Below the pieces are notes generated by a model. That model was given only the letters and a program-made list of their open reading frames with translations. It did no database searches and was not told the DNA's origin. DNA of 64,000 nucleotides, from contig OY735215.1 in assembly GCA_963457665.1 (NCBI GenBank), forward strand, positions 37,560,325-37,624,324. The letters run 5' to 3'. Below are positions 10,911 through 22,060 of the stretch, piece after piece. A program made the position numbers and the translations under genes. The DNA is from Thysanoteuthis rhombus (lineage: Eukaryota > Mollusca > Cephalopoda > Oegopsida > Thysanoteuthidae). Position 1 is the stretch's first letter. Every line of letters starts with the position of its first letter.

Positions 10911-11606
10911 ACGAAATGAATGGTTTGATTTTGTCCCTCTTGTCTCGAAAACTCAATGATGTTCAATAGGAATATAGATAGAAATAATAACATTCAACAA
11001 AAATAAAGATAAAATGTCAGTTACCAAAATAAAGATAAAAGCCGATGACATTCAACAGAAATTTAGATAGAATCCAATGACATTTAACAGAAATAAAATA
11101 GAAGTCATTGGTATTCAACAGAAATAAAATAAAAGTTAATGATATTTAATATTACTAAATATTTGTCTCCAATCTTTCTTCTTATTGATTACACTAAGAA
11201 TGTAAAGATGAAATAATCTTTTGCATAGGTTTGGGAATATCATTTCTTAGATGTTGATATCTCGCTGAAGAATTTTGTATGAAGTGAATGTGTTCAGCAT
11301 CACTAAGTTTGGAAAATAATTAAATCTGATTGAATAATGCAAAAAAAAAAAAACAGAACAAAAAACTGCAATTTGAATGGAAAATGGCTGTTTTTTGTTT
11401 CATAATGACAATACCAAAATATATAGCCGGTTGCTGAAGAATGTGTAAGACAGGTAATGTTCTCATTCATCAGGTATGTTCCTTTTTAAATTTTATTTCA
11501 ATGTAATAATAGCTCCATTTACTTTGATAAATATTGTGTGCTGCGATTAAATATTAAGAACAGAAAAAATATTTGAAATCTTACAAATTTCTAAAAACAT
11601 TATGAA

Positions 11607-11608
<2 letters not shown>
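10911..11608. other. AT-rich stretch with a short imperfect tandem repeat
   Basis: Between about 10955 and 11150 a unit of roughly 50 bp built on 'atgacattcaacagaaat-aagatagaa' recurs four times. The rest shows no shared repeat and no coding signal. Confidence 0.6.

Positions 11609-11666
<58 letters not shown>
11609..11666. repeat. (TA)n microsatellite
   Basis: This is a TA array of about 58 bp. Confidence 0.97.
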
Positions 11667-11670
<4 letters not shown>

Positions 11671-12090
11671 AGTTATTAGCTAAAACATAAAACAATATAT
11701 GGCATTAATACAGAAAAAATGTATAACAACATCATACGCAAAAATCTCACTTTGAGACGCACATGTGACCAAAAAAGAATCAATATTTTTTCTTAAAAAA
11801 AAATTAGAATGAAAGAAATTGTTCCATAATGACGACATTGAAATATCAACAAGAAAGTGCGACGTCTTTTCGAAAGTGTCCAGGGAGGCATGGTAACTGT
11901 TGTTCACATTCTCTGCATTACGTCTCAATGACGATCGCGCAAAGTACTCTTTTTCTGCTTTGTTCGGATCTAGTCGTCGGCAACGGCGAAGGAAACAGAA
12001 AGTCTGCAAACTAACAGTAAGTCCATGGTACCTTGGCGAGCCATTTGGTTTCAATAGTCTCCATTCGTGACACGTTTAGTTCTTCATTTG
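11667..12090. other. No recognised gene; one open minus-strand frame
   Basis: A 124-codon minus-strand frame (11680-12054) has mixed composition and no recognisable domain. A possible splice acceptor ('tttgcag') precedes its LRRCRRLDP portion. It is too short and isolated to call as an exon, but it is less repetitive than most of the window. Confidence 0.3.
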
Positions 12091-12294
12091 AAACGTGTTA
12101 AACGTTTTTACCCCTTCTATCTCTCTCTCTTTCTTTCTCTCTTTCATTCATTCTTTCTTTCTTTGTTTAGTTGCCCCGTCTTTGCTTTTCTGTACACATG
12201 TCCATCGATAATTGTCTGCCGTTCTGTCTACCAATTTCTTCACTTTTACTTGTTTATGAGTTTCGCATGCACGCTAAAAAATAACCTACTCCAA

Positions 12295-12358
<64 letters not shown>

Positions 12359-12423
12359 TCGGGCCATCCAAAAGACTTACTGAAATAGATCTATCTATAA
12401 ATCTATCTATCTATGTTCATCTG

Positions 12424-12519
<96 letters not shown>

Positions 12520-12520
12520 T
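12091..12520. repeat. Pyrimidine tract and TA/CT microsatellites
   Basis: A TCTT-rich tract (12100-12180) is followed by TA (12299-12355), CT (12429-12471) and TA (12472-12516) arrays. Confidence 0.95.
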
Positions 12521-12728
12521 CTGCTATCGCTATATCTTTCTATTTATCTATTTACGCATGTATATATATATATTCATGCATCTATCTATCAATCTATCCA
12601 CTGAGTCATATAATTACATTCATTCATATTCATTCACCTACTTCTTTGAATGTGTTAATTTCTGCAGTTTTATCTAATTATCTTTGTACGTATCGAATCA
12701 TCTCAGTACATGTCTAGTTTAGTTAATT

Positions 12729-12732
<4 letters not shown>

Positions 12733-12771
<39 letters not shown>

Positions 12772-12850
12772 CATAGTGTGTGTGTGTATACATACACACA
12801 CACACACAGACACACACATGTATATATATATATCTATGAGTATATATATA
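12733..12850. repeat. TA / TG / CA composite microsatellite
   Basis: A TA array (12733-12765) is followed by TGTG and CACA runs and more TATA. Confidence 0.9.
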
Positions 12851-12904
12851 ACTGTACATTCATGTGATATACATAGATGTAATAATGATAATTAATAATT
12901 GAGT

Positions 12905-12960
12905 CATACACAGGGAGCAGTTTCGTTGTATGTCAACTCTTCAGTGTGGCTATAGACTAT
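12905..12960 (-). repeat. Short dispersed repeat, shared with 44024-44062
   Basis: The sequence 'cagtttcgttgtatg' plus 'aactcttcagtgtggctat' is the reverse complement of 'agccacactgaagagtt' plus 'atacaacgaaacagctg' at 44024-44062. It is probably the end of a dispersed element of unknown type. Confidence 0.6.
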
Positions 12961-13189
12961 CCATAATACACACACACACACATATAAGAAACAGTATGAA
13001 TACACACTTAACCTCTTTAAGAAAATGCAAATACATAGATACACACACAGGGTTCCAACCTACCATCAACCAAAAAGATGTAAACAACACAATTACTTCC
13101 ACCCTCCCGATGCATGTCAACACCTATCCATCAAATGCAAGACACTACGGCTGCTTTCAAAAAAGAATAAACAATTGGGGAAGATTAAT

Positions 13190-13479
13190 TGTATTCGGGC
13201 TTTCCAACTCGATGTTGAGAGCAGCTCTACGTTAAAACGGCTACCTAATCGGTCACTGGTTCGTAAATAGATCAAACAATTAAAGCTAATGGGACTATTG
13301 CAGGAATCGAACTTGCAACCGATTAGGTAATCGCTCTTAAGTAGCGTTGCTCTTAGCATTGAGTTCGACGGACCAAATAATAGTAATTATTGTTTATCAT
13401 ATTTATGCAGTCTTTGCAAACTGACACACTATCTCTGGGATAACAGGAAATCATTTCAAATAGAGTTTCAAATTATATA

Positions 13480-13480
<1 letters not shown>
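13190..13480 (+). mobile_element. tRNA-like SINE with a second SINE nested in opposite orientation
   Basis: A plus-strand tRNA-like head (13190-13265) shows 'gagagcagctctacg', 'ggctacctaatcgg' and 'ggttcg'. Immediately after it, 13266-13380 is a minus-strand head of the same family. On the reverse complement it reads 'gctaagagcaacgct', 'gattacctaatcgg', 'gcaagttcgattcctgc', then 'ctttaattgttt'. The plus-strand tail resumes at 13410-13480 with 'atcatttcaaatag-gttt', as in the copy at 41180-41370. The simplest reading is a SINE inserted inside a SINE. Pol III B-box matches GTTCGATTC are clear on the minus copy. Confidence 0.65.

Positions 13481-13481
<1 letters not shown>

Positions 13482-13563
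<82 letters not shown>
13482..13563. repeat. (TA)n microsatellite
   Basis: This TA array of about 80 bp joins the SINE tail to Rep-D copy 1. Confidence 0.97.
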
Positions 13564-13567
<4 letters not shown>

Positions 13568-13775
13568 TGTAGATTGTGGATTTGCTACACAAACAAGCTC
13601 ATATTTCTGCCCTCTAAGGGCCTCATCAGGCGAATTATTTCCAGCTCTTCTCTAAAACAACTTAAGTCCACGAACACTCTATGAAATAAATCCATTGCAT
13701 CTCAGAAGTGGCTTTATATTATTGATATATTATCATATTATGTAATACTGCTAGCCTGATTTCTACCACATATAC
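13568..13775 (+). repeat. Rep-D copy 1
   Basis: It contains 'gtggatttgctacacaaaca', 'atttctgccc', 'catcaggcgaat', 'aacaactt', 'atgaaataaatccat' and 'attgctagcctgat-t'. The same order is found at 42030-42355. Both copies lie between TA-rich arrays. There is no coding potential. Confidence 0.8.
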
Positions 13776-14052
13776 AGTGTGTGTATATATAATTATATAT
13801 AATTATCTTGAGATATTAAAATTTATCAATTCATTTTACTCACATCAGCGTTAGCAGTCGGTGGTCTCGTCTACGTATTAGCAATTATTTCTATTTTATA
13901 TTGCAACAACATGCAGGAATTCCCTTATTTCAAAGATTTGTGCAACACTTTCTCATCATCCTGTAATAGAGAGAACTATTAGAATCTGCAATCAATATTT
14001 AGTGTAAATACTTCGTCAACAAAGGTATTTCATGTACATCTCTATTCAAAAT

Positions 14053-14074
14053 TCTCTCTCTCTCCCTCTCTCCC

Positions 14075-14115
<41 letters not shown>

Positions 14116-14116
14116 G
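14053..14116. repeat. (CT)n / (TCTA)n microsatellite
   Basis: A CT-rich run changes into a TCTA tetranucleotide array. Confidence 0.95.
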
Positions 14117-15056
14117 CACTAAGCTGACCGTACATGTTGTAGGCAAATGGTTTCTCCGATGCAATTAAGATTTCACATTGTTGCCTAAGTCACAAACCTT
14201 TCCAGATCTCAATCTTAATAGGCACTCGTCGAATGTGTTGGACCGACAATGTCGTTTGGCGCAAATTCGTTCGTGTAACTCTCAGCAGTTGAATGACCTG
14301 CTGTTAACACCCTGGTACCAAATAGCTGGGGGAAATCGTTTGGGGTCTTGCAGAGGACCATACAGAATCCGCTACGACCTGTGCTGCAGGCACATTGTGG
14401 ACTAACATTCTATAAAGTTGTTAGTCAGGATGTTTGAGTTCATCAGTGTATATGCATATTTACAGACAGGGAAAAGGCAGAGAGCAAAAGGAATCCTCTT
14501 ATATACTGACTGAATTGGTATTAATATTCTATACCGATTATTTTATTTGCATCACATTGAAAAAATAAACGTCTCTTTTGCTGTCTGTTTTTTTTTCTCA
14601 TAGAACTTGAATGGTGGAATTTTATTGAGCGAATCCATGCTGCATTTTATGTAGCCGACACAAAATCGATACTTGAGAACAACCCAAACGACAATGTCTC
14701 TTCACGTGGCAGAGAAAAAAAATCGCATTCTTTTTGTCCTCTAGCGACAATTTATGCGGGGGCAGAAGACTGAATCGTTTGCAGCAGCCATGTAACTGTC
14801 TCTGAGCAACACTGGAAGTGACGCGAGAGGTAGTCTTTCGATAGGGGCGACACCTGGTGATGACTGATAAATCGATTATCTCCCCTTACGCGCCCTGAGT
14901 CAGACACCTTTGCTATTTGGTAAATCAAAGTCTGTTTATTTTCTTTCGTTTCCTTTATCATCCCTTTCTTTCTATCGTCTTTTCTGCATTCTGTTCAGTT
15001 TTATCTTCCATATTCTACTCCTCCTTACCTTGTTTCTTCTGTAGGTTTTATCCCTT
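14117..15056. other. No recognised gene; less AT-rich sequence
   Basis: Two stretches (14160-14420 and 14740-14910) are richer in G+C than their surroundings and look single-copy. Short frames exist (75 codons plus at 14178-14405; 69 codons minus at 14752-14961), but I recognise no domain in either. Confidence 0.4.
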
Positions 15057-15630
15057 CATCATCATCCATCTTTTAACGGCTGTCGTTAGACATAGACCTT
15101 CCTCAGCACTCGCCACATCTCTCTATTGTGGGTATTGTGGAGCTGATACTCGATAGTCTCTCTATCTTGTATACTGGCAGCCTCAGCATGCCATCTCTTG
15201 GGATCCATGTTATGAGTCGTGATGTCCATCGGTTGTCAGTCATTTTTGCAACAAGCCCATTACCATTTACGTTTTCTAGCAGATTCTATGATGTCTTGGA
15301 TTACCGTTTTCTTCTTCATATACCGTGCTGTCTTGTAATCTCTTCATGTAATGTTGAACATGATTTTCTCACTTGCACTTTGCATGCTTCTCAGTTTGCA
15401 GGTCTGTCTGTTAGATTCCATGTTTCAGCTGTACAGATGACTATTGGGAGAATGCATTGGTTGTATACCTTTCTTTTTAAGATTAATTGGATCTTCTTGT
15501 TTGTGAAGGTTTAGCTTGGTATATCGAAGGCTTGTCATTCTAGAGTGATTCTTTGCTTGATTTCTCCTTCTTTTGAGGATTTCATAGAGATTCATTGTCA
15601 TAAGTAGATGTAGTGGTGTATTTTTTTCCA
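15057..15630 (-). mobile_element. LINE-A copy 2, 3' part
   Basis: This minus-strand copy starts at its ATG/GAT trinucleotide tail (15057-15068). It shares with copy 1 the segments complementary to 'gtcgttagacatagacct', 'tcttgggatccat', 'gtgatgtccatcggttgtc' and the AETW/LRTMQ region. It extends further 5' than copy 1, to about 15630. Its frame is interrupted, and the plus-strand frames over it are shadows. Confidence 0.75.
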
Positions 15631-17270
15631 GTTATTCCTTATCTTAGTTTATTTCAGCTAGATTTCTTGGTAGCAAAATGTATAAATCTTGTCACGGCAC
15701 CAAATGTAGTTAAACTTTACTTTTGAAACAAATATAGCTGGAAAGTATGACTTTTTGTCCCAATTTACTATGAAAAAAATATGTTGCGAACACATTCAAA
15801 ATTTTTTTTTTCATTCAAATCACTGAATCACTTCCTCCGTGACCAAACTTTTAAAAGTAGGGGAGAGATCAAATTAGTTTTATCATAATTCTTTTTGTCA
15901 GGACTCCCGGATCCTCCTACCAAGAATAAGAAAGATATTTTGGTTATAGGCTATTGTCATTTTAATAAGGTTGTTACATTTACGAAGAGTGAAAGGAAGA
16001 AATTCAATCAGAAAAAAAATGAAAAAAATCGATGACAATTTTGTCAGATTTTTTTAGATGTGGAGTTCTCATTAATATAATGATTTTTTTCGAACCATCC
16101 ATCATATCATGTTTTTCTATGGATGTCGCTATTGACACACCATTTTGTCATCGTACAACCCGGCATTTTTCAGAAGCGTATTTTTTCTTATTCTGCTGGG
16201 TTTTTTTTAATTAAAAAAAGCAGACAAAATTATCAGAACGATACTTACCTTATACGATAAGACATGTTGAATTAACTTATATTAGATGTTAAGGCTGCAA
16301 ATCACACTATATAATGTCTTTAGATGGAATACTAGATATAGGCCTTGGTTGAATGTTGCAGTTGACTGATGGTCTCGAGTTTAATCCATCAATCATGTAG
16401 TGAAATATACGTATGTAGTTCAACAATAATAAAACCTGTATCACAAAGATGATGTAAGAAATGGAACAGTAAGTATTTGTACGATGTGAAAATTTGAGCA
16501 TTTCATCCAATAACGAGTTTTCCAAATGTTTTTACGTAATTCCTTCAATAATAAACATATTAACTTCACCTGAATGATTGTGTATTTGTGTGAATAGTTA
16601 TGTTGTATCTTAATTAAAGCTTAATTAGAATTAAGGTGAACATGCATGAATAACGTTATATGATGAAACGTTAAATACTTCAAGCCGTAGTAATAATTAC
16701 TGTTCCTATTGTAAGAATAAACAAATACAAATAATCCTGTAGCATGGACAACCGAACACAAAGAGGATTGGAGGGTACACAGCCGAAACATCGTTGCTAT
16801 AACAATCTAGGTAAGGACAATAGTTCGAATAAATCAATGTATGATAAAGACGAAATGAACTGAGGAAGGAAGATGTTGACAATCTTGCATTGAATTGAAT
16901 TTCTCTAGTGTTCCCTGGCCAAATCGAGCTGTATTTTCAAAAGCTTTCATTCATCTCCAAAGTCAAACATTAAAAGTTTCTTTATCTGATGACACTTTGA
17001 CGAACTATGTGTTGCCCCCAGGGCAACGTAACCCCCCTAAAGACACTCTATTTAAAGCTGTATAGTTGTTAGAGTCATTGCTATTATCTCTATTGTGATT
17101 ATTCTGAATGAGAATGGTCCAACTTTTGAAGGCGAATGAGAGTGGTGGAAATTTGATGAAGTCCGTCCGAGATACGGAGTTCCCCAAGGTTATTCTCATT
17201 GAAGAACTGGTTGACGTTCGAGGCAAGTAATCTCAATGAAACGGACAGACGTGGAAGAATAAGATAAAGA
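15631..17270. other. No recognised feature
   Basis: AT-rich sequence. A short segment at 16780-16800 ('agccgaaacatcgttg') resembles the conserved body block of the SINE at 5051-5412, and the region around 16760-16870 may be a decayed SINE. Nothing else is recognisable. Confidence 0.4.
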
Positions 17271-17690
17271 CGGACAATGAAAAGGGAATTTCAGAGAAAG
17301 GAATGAAAAATGAAGAAAAAAAAAGAAAGAGGAAATTGCATAAAAACGAAAAAAATGTAAGAAAAGAAAGATTGAAAAAGGACAAAAATGTTTTGAGGAA
17401 AAGATACTGAGATAGAAAGAAAACTGAATGAAAATATTGAATGAAAAAGAGGAGGATAATAATAAGAACAGAGTGAAAAAAAATCCAATGTAAGAAAAGA
17501 GTGGATACGATAAGGAAACATAAGCAATACGAAGAAATGATGAAATTAGAAAAAAAATTTAAGTAGAAAAAAAAGAAGGATGAATAAATAAAAAAAAGAA
17601 GACGAAAGCTGAAGCAAAAGGAAATGAGAAAATGGAAAGACGAAAAACGGATAAAGAGATTGAATTAAAAAAATGGGACAAGAGCCATTC
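17271..17690 (+). repeat. Purine-rich (GAAA) tract
   Basis: About 420 bp are nearly all A and G on the plus strand, without a clean short period. The minus-strand frame over it is Phe/Ser-rich low complexity. Confidence 0.85.
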
Positions 17691-18055
17691 AAGGGGACGA
17701 TGATAAGAAGAACAGGCCTGGTTGCTGCAGGTTCACCTTTACTTTTATTACTATTCTGACTGAAGATGATTACTGTGACATTTTTTCATTGTATACATGA
17801 TATATAGATTCTCAAATATAAAAGACTTGTCGGTTCAGTCCAGTTGGAAATAGAGCTGCCTACCAATTACCTGGTTATGATTTCAAATTACGGCAAGGAA
17901 ATGTAAATTATAAATATCGGTTTGGTTCAACGTGGCGAAATAGACAGACAGTGAAGAGTTTACTCCCTTGAATTAGGTGAGGATTAGTTACTGTCCTTGT
18001 TTTTTTCCCTTGTTATTATGCGAGAAAAAAATTAAGTCAACTCCATCTTGGACCG
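17691..18055. other. No recognised feature
   Basis: 'acaggcctggttg' at 17716 resembles the first bases of Rep-A but the match stops there. The rest is AT-rich and unassigned. Confidence 0.4.
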
Positions 18056-18640
18056 GAGTTCAACGGAAGAAAAAAATGAAAGAAAAAAAATGACTGAAAG
18101 TTACGACAAAAAAGAAAGAAATGAACGAGCAAGAAAACGAGAGCGAAAGAGAAATTATACAAAGAAGAAAAGAAAAATGAAAACGAAAGAAAAAAGAAAT
18201 TATGAAATAAAGATAAAGGACCCTGCAAGAGAAGAGAAAAGGAAAAGAATTTACAGAAATAAATGGTACAAGGACGAGAAACAGCGAGGAATGAATTTAA
18301 ATCCCCTGAGAGGAATCACGGAAGAGAATAGAAAAGACAATGGGGACCATTCAAAGAAAGGAGACAACGAGAAATTCATATGAATGGAGAAAAGAGAGAG
18401 AGAGGAAATGATTATAAAAAGATGGAATAACCAAAGAATCCGTACGAGGAAAGAAGATATAAAAAAGAGCGGGAGAAAGAATTTTACTAAAAGTGAGTAA
18501 CAAAAAGAGGAAGAAAAAAATGGAAGAAAAAGGGGAAGAGAATAACGAGAAAAAGAAGAAAGGAGAAAAGAGAAAATAAAAGTGAAAAAGTAACGAAAGA
18601 AAGGGGCAAAAGAAAGGGAAAGAACGAGAATAACAGAAGA
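18056..18640 (+). repeat. Long purine-rich tract
   Basis: About 580 bp of GAAA/GAGAA-rich plus strand. The 111-codon plus-strand frame (Lys/Arg/Glu-rich) and the 112-codon minus-strand frame (Phe/Ser/Leu-rich) are readings of the tract. Confidence 0.85.
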
Positions 18641-19480
18641 AAGCCGCTACAGTCCACCGTACCCCTACCAACCTAATGTCCGATGACACAGCCTAACATA
18701 CAATCATCAGGTCTGAGAACACTAAAAAAAATGATGCAACGTAATTAAAGCTTATTCCTTCTTCGATTTTCGCCGTTCAGGCTTACGAAAGGATTTTATT
18801 GCCATGTTCTACTTTCGGAAAGCAGTGACGAACTATACAAGCAACGTTTCCTTTATAAATGTCTTTGTATGTCGATTGGTTACTATGTCCCCCCCCCCCG
18901 AATTATTCGGAGTCATATACTGTTTACTGTCTTCATAGATCCGATAGTCTACGCAGATTCTTTTGACGCGAACTAGTGACCTATATTAGGACCACAGACT
19001 GGAAGTGTTTGCCATAGCTGAACAACTAATCCTCTTACGTCTACACAAACATGTAGCAAAACAAATGTCCTCTGAAACACTGTTATATCACTTATCTATC
19101 TACCTATCTATTTATCAGTCTATTTATTGATTATGCCACACTTAGTCAACTTATTCTATAATTTGACTTCTGCTGTTGAAATCAATGGGCGAACAGAGTT
19201 TTTGAATTAGTAGTAACTAGAAGTTATTTGACGAACCATAACCCTAACCCCCAGCCAGAAATATACAGATATGAAATTAGAAAATGAGACTCGGTGAAAA
19301 GAGAAAAGCAAGTCAACGTTTCCTCCCACTGTATTATGCATTTAGTCAAGAGATCTGTAAATGATATTTGCACAAAGAAGCAAATCACATAAAATATGGT
19401 GAATGTCTATTTCTCCATGACGAAACATACACTCTCATTATACGAGGTTTATGTGGGTATATACATCTATTCAAGCAAAC
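18641..19480. other. Mostly unassigned; possible tRNA-like remnant near 18970-19050
   Basis: A poly-C run lies at about 18889-18899. At 18970-19050 (minus strand) a tRNA-like order can be guessed ('agctgaacaactaatcctct' on the plus strand resembles the minus-strand SINE heads at 48900-48995), but no firm B box is present. Confidence 0.35.
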
Positions 19481-19665
19481 GGAACGGTCTTCAAAGTTTG
19501 CTTTCAGATTTCCCATCAGTTACCTTGTCGCGTCCTCCCTAATCTTGTCGATAGTCGGAAATATTTTTTGGGAAATCCAGAAGTTGCAGGGAGCCAAAAC
19601 TGAACTGTCAGGAGACTTGAAGACCTGGGTGATGCAACGTTTTACCAGGAAACCTACACGAGACG
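19480..19665 (-). mobile_element. Mariner transposase C-terminal scrap
   Basis: The minus strand reads SPDSSVLAPCNFW, then ISQKIFPTIDKIREDAT. This corresponds to the mariner block YSPDLAPCDFWLF (which carries the last catalytic aspartate) followed by the TIE-IKE-AT helix region. About 60 codons are recognisable and frame changes are present. No inverted repeats were found. The 119-codon plus-strand frame across it (19368-19727) is an antisense shadow in its 3' half. Confidence 0.6.
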
Positions 19666-19739
19666 AGAAAAATAATACATCTAGTCATTGTGAGTGCAAT
19701 GGTCGCGCACAACGCAAGCTCATATAATAGCTGCTTACT

Positions 19740-19800
19740 ACCGATTCAGTGACGTCATGAGAGAGTTCCTGCGCACGCATGTACTGTGAGGTACCTTCTG
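19740..19800. promoter_or_regulatory. CRE palindrome and NRF-1-like motif
   Basis: A perfect TGACGTCA (CREB/ATF site) lies at 19749-19756. TGCGCACGCATG, close to the NRF-1 consensus, follows about 15 bp later. In animals such pairs mark some housekeeping promoters. No gene has been identified next to them, so function is unproven. Confidence 0.3.
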
Positions 19801-21080
19801 CTTGCCAGGTTACTCGGTTCACGATCTATTTTGAATAGCTTCATATTCTACGGACACACCTTGCGTATGTGATTGTATTCGGTGTGTATGTGTATAAGTC
19901 GAATGATGGCAATAGCAGCAGACAAGCAATCCGTGTGAGAAGTCGAATGATTGAAGCAGCAGGTAAGTAGCCCGAAGCAGTTCCAGTCTTCAGCGTGACG
20001 AATTTAAAAAGCTGATCACGTGATCTGCGACAGAAATATATGTCTGAAAAAGGCTGATTTATATCATTGAATTGGATATCCATTATAGCAAAAAGTTAGA
20101 AATACCGAAAATGAAAATAATATTAGAGTAATTTGGTTTAAAATTCATGCAATGTAATCTCGAAGGAAAATCAACCGATTACCACAAAAAACGAAGTTGG
20201 ATAATTTATAACTCCCAAGCCCCCCCCCCCCAGCAAAATATTTAGATATACTGCTTATCAATTTGAAAGGAATATTTTCCACTCTTTCCATAGGTTAAAA
20301 AAAGGTGATTGATGAAGGACACATTTTTGTAAGCTATGATCCTACCTTTTCACAGAGTTTATGCTTGAAATACACACATTATAATGTTGCCCCTTACAAA
20401 GTTCTTTTTTGGAGACTGGTCTCTGGGAACCCTGCAACAATAATTATTCTTATTGGTTTTGGCCGACGAATGACCAGAAAACCCTTTGCAAAGCCTGGAA
20501 ATAATATCATTATTGCACTTGGTAAAGGTAAAGCGTTCAGTGGCTCCAGAAAATGATGCAGTACATAGTTCTCTCAGTTATCTTTGTCGATATTCTGAAC
20601 ACAGACCACCTTATATTATCAAATATGTCAGTAGTGATGGATCTTTTTCTTCTTCTTCTTTTCCTCAGCTTTGTTATTTGACACAGGCATTTCCAATGAT
20701 CTGCAAGTTTCTTTCACTCCCAGGTGTCATGACGCCAAAACATTCTGAACTTATCCGAATAGTGACGCTATTTTACATTTTGTCAGTTACAATTTCGCTT
20801 ACGATCTCCAGGAACCGATGTTATGTGTTGCAATGTCAGGTAATCGTCTGATATCCTTGCAACACGGCCTTTCCATCAGCATTTGAGTTTGGTAATGGCT
20901 TTTACAATGTCAAACGTCAAAAATCAAGGGGAAAGATTTAGAAATGTTTCGATGAATTCGCACTTGAATCACCCGATTGTATTGTTTACACTGCTGCTCT
21001 CCAACATTAGGCGACACACTTTTGGGGAATAAACGTTTTTGTGACACATTATGACAAGGTAATACCAGCTCAGCCAAACT
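19801..21080. other. No recognised feature
   Basis: AT-rich sequence with a poly-C run at 20220-20231. Two overlapping plus-strand frames (83 and 121 codons, 20305-20851) contain no recognisable domain. Confidence 0.4.
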
Positions 21081-21084
21081 CTTC

Positions 21085-21265
21085 ACAGCCTGAATGAAGA
21101 AAGCAAAAACGTTGGCCTTTGCATGAACTTCAGCAAAACAAAGGTCATGTACAACAATCATGTCGGAAATAAACACACAACGATCAATATTTTAAAATGT
21201 AGAACTGGAGAAAGTAACCATTGCACTAATCAAAACTATATTATTCAAGGTACTGCTGTACTTAA
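21085..21265 (+). mobile_element. LINE-A copy 3, internal fragment
   Basis: The plus strand reads LNEESKNVGLCMNFSKTKVM, then NNHVGNKHTTINI. This is the segment between the RT palm and the AETW block, with the typical MNLSKTKVM motif of invertebrate LINE reverse transcriptases. It is truncated at both ends and lacks the 3' tail. Confidence 0.7.
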
Positions 21266-21802
21266 TTTCGCGACACACCTAGAGATTATTAAACACGCCG
21301 ATGTATCGTGACACACAACGTGGTAAGCTCTGGTTTACATCGATACAGAAGAACCAGCAGCTGTTTAGTATTGGCTCTGTTTCCAGGGCAGGTCTCCCTT
21401 TTGATCATAACAGGCTCAAAATTGGCAAATGTAGGTGCTTTGTAACTATAATTTGTCATTTGATTAGAGTGGGGTCGACCTATACACGTGGTCTGTCAGA
21501 CATAAATGATTGCTTGGCCAGGAATCAAAAGTATTCAATATATCAGATCGAATTATATACGAACGTATAGAGAAATCTAATAAATCATTATCTGGTGAAC
21601 AAACTAGACGGTAAAGTGTATTTTGCTAATATTTCAATGTTTCTTCGTTTATTCCTCATCATCATATAAACATTATAACCTAAATTTCCTAAACCAATAT
21701 GAAGGTTTGACTAGTAATTTTTTCATTTCTAAATTTATAGTTGCTTTTTATTGCTATCTTCTCCGAGAATCGAGTGAATGGTACTGATCGGAAATAAAGA
21801 AT

Positions 21803-21900
21803 CAGTGCTAGACCGCGGGTGGACAAAGTGCAGCCTTTTGACATTTAATATGTAGCTCGCAGAAATATGTTGACTGAAGTACTTTTCCCATTACAGTCAA
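21803..21900 (+). mobile_element. hAT-type terminus
   Basis: 'cagtgctagaccgcgggtgg' followed by 'acaaagtgcagcc' and 'tgtagctcgcagaaat' resembles hAT terminal sequence (CAGTG-start and the 'gggcaaactgcggcc-cgca' type). No partner terminus was found before the Tc1 element at 22061. Confidence 0.45.
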
Positions 21901-22060
21901 TATAAAAAGTAAATTGAAAGAAAATATAGAACCATGATGCGATCTCACAGTATATTTTATGTTCATGGGTAGAAAAAATATTTAACTATATTGGATTTTA
22001 ATACTCCATTGAATATAAATAAAACAACCACTTGTTATGATTTTTAAACAATTTGGTAAA

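Noticed and set aside
14178-14405. A possible exon in a less AT-rich block
   Set aside because: No splice sites at sensible positions, no domain, and only 75 codons.
16249-16262. ATACTTACCT, identical to the 5' end of U1 snRNA
   Set aside because: The match stops after 10 nt and also equals a plain splice-donor complement; too short to support U1.
17716-17730. Possible Rep-A start (acaggcctggttg)
   Set aside because: The similarity ends after about 13 bp.
19368-19727. A 119-codon plus-strand frame
   Set aside because: Its second half is the antisense of a mariner transposase fragment, and the first half has no motif.
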